Part shown: positions 1 through 7,755 of the stretch, piece by piece
Layout of the letters: each line of letters begins with the position of its first letter
Position numbering within the stretch: position 1 is the stretch's first letter
From: Candidatus Hungatella pullicola
GTDB lineage: Bacteria > Bacillota > Clostridia > Lachnospirales > Lachnospiraceae
Assembly: GCA_019114305.1 (NCBI GenBank)
Contig: DXFU01000043.1
Coordinates: forward strand, 62,001-126,000
Length of the DNA: 64,000 nucleotides
Direction of reading: 5' to 3'
Notes under the pieces: model-generated
What the model was told of the DNA's origin: nothing
What the model saw: the letters and a program-made list of their open reading frames with translations, nothing else
The model's database searches: none
Position numbers and translations under genes: made by a program

Positions 1-351
1 ACCGCCGGACAATGGAGACAGGATGCCAAAGGCTGGTGGTTCCAGTTTAACAATGGAACCTGGCCTGCATCTGCCTGGCTTCGCCTGGAATGGGAGGGAA
101 GATATGACTGGTACTATTTTAATGCAGAAGGCTATATGGAAACAGGCTGGCTGACAGACGGAGGTAATCTGTACTATCTGCATACAGTTTCAGACGGATA
201 CAAAGGAAGCATGTATACAGGCTGGCATTGCATTGATGGAAAATGGTACTATTTCAATACGGTGTCTGACGGTACATTAGGAAGACTTTTTGTAAATTCT
301 GTAACTCCAGACGGCTATACAGTAGATGAAAATGGAGCCTGGGTGCAGTAA
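1..351 (+). CDS. C-terminal part of a cell-wall-binding repeat protein (5' truncated by window)
   Basis: The reading frame is open from the first base to a TAA at 349-351, so only the last 116 codons are seen. It consists of aromatic/glycine-rich choline-binding-type repeats (WYYFN, ETGW, TGWH, KWYYFN spaced about 20-30 residues apart) and ends in a TPDGYTVDENGAW motif. Such repeats usually anchor secreted enzymes to the wall. The end closely resembles the tail of the large surface protein at 28520-32728. It lies 60 bp upstream of a pectin-type esterase gene, so the missing N-terminus may be a glycan-active or adhesive domain, but that part is not visible. Confidence 0.85.
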   Translation, partial: TAGQWRQDAKGWWFQFNNGTWPASAWLRLEWEGRYDWYYFNAEGYMETGWLTDGGNLYYLHTVSDGYKGSMYTGWHCIDGKWYYFNTVSDGTLGRLFVNSVTPDGYTVDENGAWVQ

Positions 352-411
352 AGCGACAGAAAAGAGGCCGTTTGAGGATTCCCCAAATGGCGGTAATGAA
401 AGGGAAAATTT

Positions 412-2148
412 ATGACGGAAGAATACTTTTCAAACAATGACGGCTTTCTGATTGAGCATAACTTTACAGAAGCCAATCAGGAGGTAATGTATCATACAGA
501 AAGCGGTTTTGGTTTTGTAACTGGCGCTAATGGGGCCAAACTGCCTCTTTTAAAGATTCCGGAAACCAACAGTGGCTTTATTCCTAAATGGTGGTACGGC
601 GATAATGAAATGATTGAAATTCAGTTTTCTGGGCGTGGCTGTACATGGAATCCAGCTCCCGCGGTTTTGCAGGAGGATCTTAATGGAAGGAGTATTCCAT
701 TGTGCTTCAGGCAGGATGTACCGGGGCCGGGATGCTACCGTTTGACATTGACATTATGGAGCGCAGATGATGCCGGGGAGGTGCTGGTATTTGCCGGACG
801 CAGGCGTCTCGCCTGGCGGGGAGAGGTTTTGGCCGGAAAAGAAGTAACCGTTACCGCTTTGTGCGATGTATCTCCCATTATTCCCCGAGGGAAAAATCAG
901 CCTGTTTTTGATCCAAACGTCAGCTTTGCCATAATTTGCAGCAAGGGAAAAATCAGTCTTAAAAAGGCCAGAATAGAAAAAACATGGGCTCATACGGTTT
1001 ATATTATGGGAGATTCCACTGTTACAGATCAGACTGGAGATTACCCGTATGCGCCGGGAGCAAGCTACTGCGGCTGGGGGCAGATGTTGGGAGTGTTCCT
1101 GCCAGATGGATATTGCGCGTCAAATCATGCCCACTCTGGATTAACCACAGAATCTTTCCGCAGTGAAGGCCATTGGAACGTAATGAAGCCCCTGATAAAA
1201 AAGGGGGATATATGCCTGATGCAGTTTGGCCACAATGATCAGAAAGTGGATTTTTTACAGGCAGATGAAGGCTATACCCGGCGTTTGGAACAATATATAA
1301 GCGAAATAGAAGCCGTTGGGGCAAAGCCGGTGCTCATCTCTCCTGTGGCCCGCAACAGCTGGAATAATCCGCAGGAGTATAATGATATGCTGGCAGCGTA
1401 TGCAGAGGCGGTAATACGGCTGGGGAGAAAAAGGAACGTGCCTGTTTTGGATTTACATGGCTATTCTATGGAAATAATCAGGAAAGCAGGACTTGAAGGG
1501 GCAAAACGATGGTTTTATCCCTCAGATTATACTCATACCAACGATTACGGAGCCTATAAAATGGCAGGTTTTCTGGGAAAGGAGCTGCAGGCTGTGTTAG
1601 GACTGATGACCAAAACTTTATGTGATTGGGAGCCAAAACCGCCGTTGACTCAGTTAAAGCCCCCGGAAAATTGTCAGCTGAAACCGCCGGCGGGCGCGGC
1701 CGATAATTTAAAAGTATTTGCGGCAGAACGGCCTGAAGATCCTATTACACGTATAGAATGTCTGGAACTGATAAGCCAGCGTATGAGATTTTTTCCAATT
1801 AATGTCTATAATGATTTGTACGATGATGTGCTGGGACATGAAACCTATGCGGGAACGGTACAGTGCGCGGCCCAAAACCATATGATACCAGACGCCTTTG
1901 TGACTGACGGGAAATTACATCCCCACCGGTCTATGACTTTGCTTGAATTTGTGGCCGTGCTAATGCCTGCCTATGCCAGCAGAAAACAGCTTCATAAATC
2001 AGAAAGCATCCCAGAGGGAATTGCCCAATACGCTCAGGAGGCGGTAAAATTGGCCCTGGGCGAGAAAATAGTGGAATATGGCGAAGATTGGAATGCTCTG
2101 CTGAGCCGCCGAAGGGCGGCGCAGCTGTGCTCGGCTGTTGAGATATGA
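412..2148 (+). CDS. CE12-like rhamnogalacturonan acetylesterase (SGNH hydrolase) with SLH-like C-terminus
   Basis: 578 residues. Residues about 20-190 form a beta-rich domain of the kind found in front of YesY/RhgT-type esterases. The SGNH hydrolase follows: block I GDST with Ser202, block II HSGLTT, block III FGHND, and block V SDYTHTND with Asp372 and His375 completing the triad. These features match rhamnogalacturonan acetylesterases, which remove acetyl groups from pectin backbone fragments. From about residue 430 the protein carries SLH-like sequence (DPITRIECLELI, then HRSMTLLEFVAVLMP). No signal peptide is visible, so a cytoplasmic location is likely and the SLH resemblance is puzzling. 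It heads the cluster with GH2, GH105 and CE4-like genes downstream on the same strand. Confidence 0.85.
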   Translation: MTEEYFSNNDGFLIEHNFTEANQEVMYHTESGFGFVTGANGAKLPLLKIPETNSGFIPKWWYGDNEMIEIQFSGRGCTWNPAPAVLQEDLNGRSIPLCFRQDVPGPGCYRLTLTLWSADDAGEVLVFAGRRRLAWRGEVLAGKEVTVTALCDVSPIIPRGKNQPVFDPNVSFAIICSKGKISLKKARIEKTWAHTVYIMGDSTVTDQTGDYPYAPGASYCGWGQMLGVFLPDGYCASNHAHSGLTTESFRSEGHWNVMKPLIKKGDICLMQFGHNDQKVDFLQADEGYTRRLEQYISEIEAVGAKPVLISPVARNSWNNPQEYNDMLAAYAEAVIRLGRKRNVPVLDLHGYSMEIIRKAGLEGAKRWFYPSDYTHTNDYGAYKMAGFLGKELQAVLGLMTKTLCDWEPKPPLTQLKPPENCQLKPPAGAADNLKVFAAERPEDPITRIECLELISQRMRFFPINVYNDLYDDVLGHETYAGTVQCAAQNHMIPDAFVTDGKLHPHRSMTLLEFVAVLMPAYASRKQLHKSESIPEGIAQYAQEAVKLALGEKIVEYGEDWNALLSRRRAAQLCSAVEI

Positions 2149-2202
2149 TAACCAGAATACTATGCCTGGCAATATCTGAAATCCTTATATAGAAGATAGA
2201 GC

Positions 2203-2250
2203 GGTGTCTTTAAGGCTGAGAATATGCGGACTTTAAAGACACCTGCTTTT
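2203..2250 (+). terminator. Hairpin between the CE12-like and GH2 genes
   Basis: GTGTCTTTAA at 2204-2213 pairs with TTTAAAGACAC at 2232-2242, followed by CTGCTTTT. The T tract is weak, so it may be a partial terminator or an RNA-processing/stability hairpin setting relative expression inside the cluster. Confidence 0.5.
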
Positions 2251-2278
2251 AAGTACAGGAAAAACAGATGGAGGAAAT

Positions 2279-4126
2279 ATGGAAAAAAGATTTGATGAGG
2301 GATTTGACAATATATTAATCTATCATTATGATGAGGAATACCAAAACGGGAAGAGATTAGACGCGGATACAATGGTGACGGACATAGGAAGAAAGGCTCT
2401 GTCTCTCAATGGCAAATGGCATTTTTGTCCTGATACGTTTTGCAGCGTAATACGAACCAGATGGTTTGATGAAACCAGATACAATCGGAATGGTCTGCCT
2501 CTTCCTTATGATTACGATTTTGAAAAGTGGGAAGAAATCACAGTTCCAGGAGTTTGGAACAATCAAAAACGGGAGTACGCGCTGTATGAAGGAGCAGGTC
2601 TGTATTTTCGTACTTTTTCCCTGGAAGATCTGAGGAAGGAAAAACTGATACAGAAACATGGCGGCCGTCTGTTTCTAAGAATAGGAGCTGCTAATTATGA
2701 AACCCGTATTTGGCTGAACAAACATTATTTAGGCAGACATCTGGGGGGCTTTACTCCGTTTTGCGCAGATGTAACAGATTATCTGTCAGAAGAAAATCGT
2801 CTTCTTATATTTGTTGATAATACAAGAAGAGGAGAGCAGATTCCTTCTGTACACTACGATTGGTTTAATTATGGAGGAATCTTCCGGGAAGTGGAATTAT
2901 TTGAAACACCGGATGTCTATATTCAGAACACGTTTATACAGCTGTCAAGACAGACCGCGGGTAAAATAGAATACAGGATCAGGGTAAGAGCATCTGCCGG
3001 ACCAAATAAGACCAATCATATACCGGTGCAAATAGAAATTCCCAAGCTGGGAATCGTTTACAAAGATGATTGTTGCATCACACAGGACCTGCCTGCAGAT
3101 ACGTTGGAAGCGGCGGGAACCATTGACGCAGATGAAGAGAAGATTGAGAAATGGAGTCCTGATAATCCTGTTTTGTACCAGGTTATCGTAAGAACTATGG
3201 GGAGTCACAGCGATATAGTAGAGGAGGAAATCGGATTCCGCAGAATTGAAACTAAGGGACAGCATATTCTTTTAAATGGGCAGGAAGTATTTTTGAAAGG
3301 GATGTGCGTTCATGAAGAAAGCCTGCAGTCCCTGCGCTGTGTGACAAAACAGGAGATTGAAAATATGATCATGCAGGTAAAGGAGATGGGCTGTAATTTT
3401 CTCCGACTGACTCATTATCCGCACAGTGAGTGGGTGGCAAGAATCGCGGACAGACTTGGAATTATGCTGTTGGAGGAAATTCCCGTATATTGGGCACTGG
3501 AATTTGAAAATCCCAACACCTATCGGGATGCCTGTAATCAGCTGTCGGAGCTGATTATAAGGGATCGAAACCGCGCAAGCGTTATTCTTTGGTCAGTAGG
3601 AAATGAAAATCCGGATTCTGATGAGCGTTACCATTTTATGAAAAATCTGGTAAAAACTGCACGAAAATTAGATCCAAGCAGGCTTATTATTGCTTCATGC
3701 CTTATTGATGTGGATCAGAAGAGAATCAAAGACAGATTGATAGAGGCTCTTGATGTAGTGGGAATTAATGAATATTATGGGTGGTATCTGAAAGATTTTG
3801 AGGTGCTTGAAGAAATTCTTGGCAATTACCACGAGGATAAGCCTATTATCATTACAGAAACAGGAGCAGATGCAGTAAGCGGATATTTTAGCGAGAATGC
3901 AGAAATTTACAGCGAAGAGCTTCAGGCCCGAATTTACGAGAAGCAGTTTAACACTTTGCTGAAATATCCTTTTATTAAAGGAATAACTCCATGGGTTTTA
4001 TATGATTATGCCTCCATGAGACGGATGAGCAGCCTGCAGAACGGGTATAATATAAAGGGTATTATTGGAAAGGATAGAATTTATAAGAAAAAGGCCTATT
4101 ACGTTGTGAAAAAGGTATATGGATAA
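2279..4126 (+). CDS. GH2 glycosidase, beta-glucuronidase-like
   Basis: 615 residues with the three-part GH2 architecture: sugar-binding jelly roll (about 40-210), Ig-like domain (about 220-315) and TIM barrel (about 320-600). Acid/base Glu443 lies in the WSVGNENP motif and the nucleophile Glu527 in ITETGAD. Near the C-terminus Asn591 and Lys593 form the N-x-K pair that recognises the uronic carboxylate in microbial beta-glucuronidases, followed by a KG-IIGKDR segment like that of E. coli GUS. I therefore favour beta-glucuronidase or a related uronidase over beta-galactosidase. No signal peptide is seen. The start is supported by GGAGG 4 bases upstream. In context it would remove uronosyl side groups from imported plant oligosaccharides. 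Confidence 0.85.
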   Translation: MEKRFDEGFDNILIYHYDEEYQNGKRLDADTMVTDIGRKALSLNGKWHFCPDTFCSVIRTRWFDETRYNRNGLPLPYDYDFEKWEEITVPGVWNNQKREYALYEGAGLYFRTFSLEDLRKEKLIQKHGGRLFLRIGAANYETRIWLNKHYLGRHLGGFTPFCADVTDYLSEENRLLIFVDNTRRGEQIPSVHYDWFNYGGIFREVELFETPDVYIQNTFIQLSRQTAGKIEYRIRVRASAGPNKTNHIPVQIEIPKLGIVYKDDCCITQDLPADTLEAAGTIDADEEKIEKWSPDNPVLYQVIVRTMGSHSDIVEEEIGFRRIETKGQHILLNGQEVFLKGMCVHEESLQSLRCVTKQEIENMIMQVKEMGCNFLRLTHYPHSEWVARIADRLGIMLLEEIPVYWALEFENPNTYRDACNQLSELIIRDRNRASVILWSVGNENPDSDERYHFMKNLVKTARKLDPSRLIIASCLIDVDQKRIKDRLIEALDVVGINEYYGWYLKDFEVLEEILGNYHEDKPIIITETGADAVSGYFSENAEIYSEELQARIYEKQFNTLLKYPFIKGITPWVLYDYASMRRMSSLQNGYNIKGIIGKDRIYKKKAYYVVKKVYG

Positions 4127-4208
4127 ATTCCTTCATAACAGGGATTTGAAGTATTTAGCGCCCTGTCACAGAGATTATAAGAGTTAGAGGTATAGAAAGG
4201 AATCAGGA

Positions 4209-5240
4209 ATGATGGAAACGATGATCTGCGAAAAAGACCGAATTGAGGAGGCAATTGACAAAATTGTAAAGCGTACTATGCAAATGGACTTATCCTGGAA
4301 TTGGCAATGCGGAGTGGCTTACTATGGAATCTGCAGGGCTTATGAAGCAACAAAAAAACAGGAATACATAGATCTTTTAAAAAATCGCATTGATGAGTAT
4401 ATAGAATTAGGGCTTCCCGAAAAATGGACGGTAAATTCCTGCGCCATGGGACATTGCTTAATTACATTATATGATCTGACTGGTGAGGAAAAATACCGTA
4501 ACTTGATAATGAGTAAAATAGATTATCTCCGCCATGAAGCTCTGCGTTTTGGAGATCATGTTCTGCAGCATACGGTTTCAGCCAAAAACGATTTTCCTGA
4601 ACAGTGCTGGGCGGATACTCTTTTTATGGCCGCCTATTTGATGCTGCGGGTTGGAGTGAAAGAAAAAGATGAAGAGCTAATTAATGATGCGCTGAATCAA
4701 TATTATTGGCATATTCAGTATCTGCAGAATAAGGATACTGGACTTTGGTACCATGGATATAATAATTTAACAAAAGATCACATGTCGGCAGTACACTGGG
4801 GCAGGGCAAATGCCTGGGCTGCCTACACAATGTCCCGTGTTGGGGATATTTTGCCGGAAAGCTATCTGTATCCTCAATATATGGATGTATCCGGTTCCTT
4901 GGATGAACTGCTTACTGCTCTGAAATATTATCAGACAGAGCAGGGACTTTGGAGAACTGTACTGGATGATGAGGAATCCTACGAAGAAGTATCAGCCTCC
5001 TGCGGCATTGCGGCAGCTATGGCTGTAAAAGGAAACGTATTTCATAAGAAGTACGTATATAAAGCGCTGGAAGGCGTTATGGCCAATATCAATGAAAATG
5101 GAAAAGTGATGAACGTATCTGCCGGAACTGCTGTTATGCGGGATAAAGCTGCGTACAGAGAAATTTCCAGAGACTGGATCCAGGGCTGGGGACAAGGACT
5201 GGCACTGGCCTTTTTATCACAGGCATTAAAGATGCAGTAA
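4209..5240 (+). CDS. GH105 unsaturated rhamnogalacturonyl/glucuronyl hydrolase
   Basis: 343 residues, the usual length for YteR/YesR-type enzymes with an (alpha/alpha)6 barrel. Asp136 in QCWADTLFMA matches the general acid Asp of GH105 (Asp143 in YteR), and the HWGRANAWAAY motif is the family hallmark near the active site. These enzymes hydrate and remove the 4,5-unsaturated uronic residue left on oligosaccharides by polysaccharide lyases. This implies that a pectate or rhamnogalacturonan lyase acts upstream, although none is visible here. There is no signal peptide, so it is cytoplasmic. A purine-rich AGAAAGG site precedes the ATG. The CE4-like gene begins 13 bases after its stop, so the two are probably cotranscribed. 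Confidence 0.9.
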   Translation: MMETMICEKDRIEEAIDKIVKRTMQMDLSWNWQCGVAYYGICRAYEATKKQEYIDLLKNRIDEYIELGLPEKWTVNSCAMGHCLITLYDLTGEEKYRNLIMSKIDYLRHEALRFGDHVLQHTVSAKNDFPEQCWADTLFMAAYLMLRVGVKEKDEELINDALNQYYWHIQYLQNKDTGLWYHGYNNLTKDHMSAVHWGRANAWAAYTMSRVGDILPESYLYPQYMDVSGSLDELLTALKYYQTEQGLWRTVLDDEESYEEVSASCGIAAAMAVKGNVFHKKYVYKALEGVMANINENGKVMNVSAGTAVMRDKAAYREISRDWIQGWGQGLALAFLSQALKMQ

Positions 5241-5253
5241 AGGGTATAGAAAA

Positions 5254-6066
5254 ATGACGAATTTAAAAAGAATTTATACATGTTTTCCAGAAGGAAAATA
5301 CAAAGTTCTGACGATGAGTTATGATGATGGAAAATTAGAGGATCGCAGACTTGCAAAGATTTTTAATCAGTACCATATTAAGGGGACGTTCCATATTAAT
5401 TCTGGGCTGCTCAATGACAGCAGCCGGCTTGGAATGGAGGAATGGTCAGAGGTATATAAAGGACATGAGATTTCCTGTCATACGGCTCTCCATCCTACCA
5501 TTAGCCGATGCCCTATAGATCAGGTTGCTCTTCAGGTTTTGGAAGACAGAAAAAATTTAGAAGCTATTGCCGGCTATCCGGTGCGTGGCATGTCGTATCC
5601 TAATGGGTCATATACTCAGGAAATTGTGAATTTGCTTCCTATGCTTGGGATTGAGTACTGCCGTATAGTGGGAGATAGTCATGATTTTGCTATGCCTGAA
5701 AACTATTTGATCTGGAAGCCCACCTGCCATCATAATCGGTCTTTATTAGAAAATGGAAGACGTTTTCTGGAGATTTCCAAAATTCAGCGTTTGCATATGA
5801 TGTATGTGTGGGGACATAGTTTCGAATTCACAAGAGATGACAACTGGGAATTGATAGAAGAATTCTGCCGTATGATGAGCGGCAGAGACGATATTTGGTA
5901 TGCTACAAATATTGAGATTGTTGATTATATGAAAGCTGCGAAAAATTTGAAATTTACAGTAGATGGAAACTTGGTTTATAATCCTTCTTGCATGACAGTA
6001 TGGATCAGCGTGGATGGCAATATCTTTTCCATTTCTGGAGGATCAAGTGTCAGAATTGGGGGTTAA
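5254..6066 (+). CDS. Polysaccharide deacetylase-like protein (CE4/NodB fold)
   Basis: 270 residues. The SYDDG motif near residue 25 supplies the catalytic Asp and metal-binding Asp of NodB enzymes, and HTALHP near 75 supplies the two metal His. RGMSYPNGSYT and WGHSFEF correspond to the later motifs. The family de-N- or de-O-acetylates polysaccharides using a divalent metal. No signal sequence is visible, so action on imported oligosaccharides is more likely than on the wall. About 35 C-terminal residues after the barrel form a small beta-rich tail. It is the last gene of the first glycan cluster and is followed by a strong bidirectional hairpin. Confidence 0.8.
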   Translation: MTNLKRIYTCFPEGKYKVLTMSYDDGKLEDRRLAKIFNQYHIKGTFHINSGLLNDSSRLGMEEWSEVYKGHEISCHTALHPTISRCPIDQVALQVLEDRKNLEAIAGYPVRGMSYPNGSYTQEIVNLLPMLGIEYCRIVGDSHDFAMPENYLIWKPTCHHNRSLLENGRRFLEISKIQRLHMMYVWGHSFEFTRDDNWELIEEFCRMMSGRDDIWYATNIEIVDYMKAAKNLKFTVDGNLVYNPSCMTVWISVDGNIFSISGGSSVRIGG

Positions 6067-6087
6067 AGTAGAAAGGAAACAAATTGT

Positions 6088-6134
6088 GGGAGTGTCGCAA
6101 AATCATCCGTTATTGATGATTTTGCGACACTCCC
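6088..6134. terminator. Bidirectional terminator, perfect 19-bp inverted repeat
   Basis: Positions 6088-6106 are the exact reverse complement of 6116-6134, with a 9-base loop. It lies between the converging deacetylase-like (+) and MATE (-) genes. T-rich bases follow on both strands (TTGTATTT on +, ACAATTT on -). Confidence 0.85.
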
Positions 6135-6140
6135 TTGTAT

Positions 6141-7466
6141 TTACAGTTCCTTCTTTACTTTTCTGTGAACAACAGAGAAATAAGCAAACAGACCTATGAG
6201 AGCAACCAACAGTTCTGTAGCAGGAAATGCGCACCATACGCCGTGAATTTTTCCCAGCCAGGACAACAAAAATGCCATAGGGATAATCACCAGAAACCCT
6301 CGGAGGAGTGAAATAATATGGGCAGGCAAAGGCTGTTCTGTGGAAGTAAAATAAATGGAAATAATAACATTAAACCCGGCAAAGGGACAGGCCAAAAAAT
6401 ACAGGCGCAGTCCTTCCGTGGCAATGCTTTGCAGCGCAGGGTTATTTTCACTGTTGAAAACAGAGGTAATTTGCGAAGCGTACAAAAATACACTTCCGTA
6501 AATAAACAGGGAAAAAAACAACATGGCTGCAAGGGCATACCGCAGCGTTGCGTCAATATGAGAAAAATCCTTTGTGCCGTAACTGCGGCTGATAAGTGGC
6601 TGGATGCCCTGGGCAATGCCGGTGTAAATCGCAATGATTACCAGAGAAAGGTTTGCGATAACCCCGTAGGCAGCAACACCTACATTTCCTTCCAGACGGA
6701 GGATGATGGAATTGAACACAATCATTACCACGCCTGAGGATACTTCTGTAACCAGAGAAGGAATGCCGCTGGAAAGAATTCCGCCAAACAGCCGGAGAGC
6801 GGGCCTGTATTTTGTCAGATGGAACTGATTCTTCCTTCGGATAAAATGGGGAGATAAAATTATCATGCTGATAATGGGAGCCAGGCCTGTGGCAAAGACC
6901 GCTCCAAAAATTCCCATCTGACAGGGAAAGATAAATACCCAGTCCAACACAACATTGGACAGGCTTCCGCCGATCATAGCCGCCATAGAAAGCTGGGGCG
7001 CCCCATCGTTGCGGACAAAGCAGAGAAGTACATTATTCATCAAGAAAGCAGGGGCAAACAGTAAAATAACCTGGAGATAGGTTTTTGCCATATCAAATAC
7101 AACGCCCTCGGCGCCAAACAGAGAGAGAATTGCATCGGTGCAGAACATACCTGCCAGCACGAAGAAAACGGCAAATACCGCCGCAAGGGACAGGGAGCCT
7201 GTAAACGTACGGTTCGCGGCTCTGTGATCGTCTGTACTTTTCTGGATAGAATATTTGGTTCCCCCGCCCATTCCGATCATAAGTCCGCTTCCATGAATGA
7301 AACTGTAAATAGGAATCGCCAGATTCAGAGCTGTTAATCCATTGGTGCCGAGACCTTTGGATACAAAGAAGGTATCAGCCAATATGTAGCAGGAAAGCCC
7401 GATCATGCCCATTACATTGAGAGAAGCATATTTGGCGAAATCCCGAAAGTAACTGGATTTTGTCAT
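6141..7466 (-). CDS. MATE family multidrug/Na+ efflux transporter
   Basis: 441 residues, 12 hydrophobic segments in two six-helix halves. The N-terminal half has the NVMGMIGLSCYILADTFF helix and a GTNGLTALNLAIP motif typical of MATE exporters, which expel cationic drugs or metabolites with Na+ or H+. It is a paralogue of the gene at 51174 (shared ADTFFVS/ADTYFVS and LGTNGL motifs). It is a single gene with its own promoter at 7607-7635 and an attenuator in its leader, so expression is probably induced. The substrate cannot be told from sequence. Confidence 0.9.
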   Translation of the reverse strand: MTKSSYFRDFAKYASLNVMGMIGLSCYILADTFFVSKGLGTNGLTALNLAIPIYSFIHGSGLMIGMGGGTKYSIQKSTDDHRAANRTFTGSLSLAAVFAVFFVLAGMFCTDAILSLFGAEGVVFDMAKTYLQVILLFAPAFLMNNVLLCFVRNDGAPQLSMAAMIGGSLSNVVLDWVFIFPCQMGIFGAVFATGLAPIISMIILSPHFIRRKNQFHLTKYRPALRLFGGILSSGIPSLVTEVSSGVVMIVFNSIILRLEGNVGVAAYGVIANLSLVIIAIYTGIAQGIQPLISRSYGTKDFSHIDATLRYALAAMLFFSLFIYGSVFLYASQITSVFNSENNPALQSIATEGLRLYFLACPFAGFNVIISIYFTSTEQPLPAHIISLLRGFLVIIPMAFLLSWLGKIHGVWCAFPATELLVALIGLFAYFSVVHRKVKKEL

Positions 7467-7510
7467 AATAAATCTTAACCTCCTGATTGGATGCCGCGGG
7501 GACAGGCTGA

Positions 7511-7570
7511 GATAAAAAAAGCATTGACTTTCGTATCTTCAATGGCCTATCGATACGAAATCAATGCTTT
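7511..7570 (-). terminator. Attenuator in the 5' leader of the MATE gene
   Basis: Reading the minus strand, AAAGCATTGA-TTTCGTATC (7570-7552) pairs with GATACGAAA-G-TCAATGCTTT (7537-7518), a 19-bp stem with one bulged base. Seven T residues follow. It lies about 50 bases in front of the MATE start codon and about 30 bases after the predicted transcription start, so it is placed to stop transcription before the gene unless an inducing signal disrupts it. The minimal ORF ATG-ATT-GCC-GCC-GGG-TAA (7593-7576) ends just before the left arm, but has no visible ribosome binding site. Confidence 0.75.
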
Positions 7571-7606
7571 ACAGCTTACCCGGCGGCAATCATATTCAAC
7601 CACATC

Positions 7607-7635
7607 AACTTATCACAAATAAGAAGGTATGTCAA
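7607..7635 (-). promoter_or_regulatory. Promoter of the MATE gene
   Basis: Minus strand TTGACA (7635-7630), 17-base spacer, TAAGTT (7612-7607) with an extended TGA before the -10. Predicted start of transcription is near 7600, upstream of the attenuator hairpin. Confidence 0.65.
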
Positions 7636-7701
7636 GGTTCCGGAAATATTTTTAACCGGTAATCCCCAGAGAAACATTCCTCTGGTGGAGAAGCCGTGCA
7701 C

Positions 7702-7739
7702 AAAAAGAAATCCTTCCGTCAGGTTTGGATGGAAGGATT
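7702..7739 (-). terminator. Terminator of the hydrogenase operon
   Basis: Minus strand AATCCTTCC (7739-7731) pairs with GGAAGGATT (7717-7709), followed by TCTTTTTG. It lies 17 bases after the hydrogenase stop codon. Confidence 0.8.
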
Positions 7740-7755
7740 CCTCTTCTAACATATA

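Noticed and set aside
367..391. Terminator after the truncated wall-binding gene
   Set aside because: GCCGTTTG and CAAATGGC can pair, with one G-U, but no T tract follows and the next gene starts 20 bases on, so read-through is likely.
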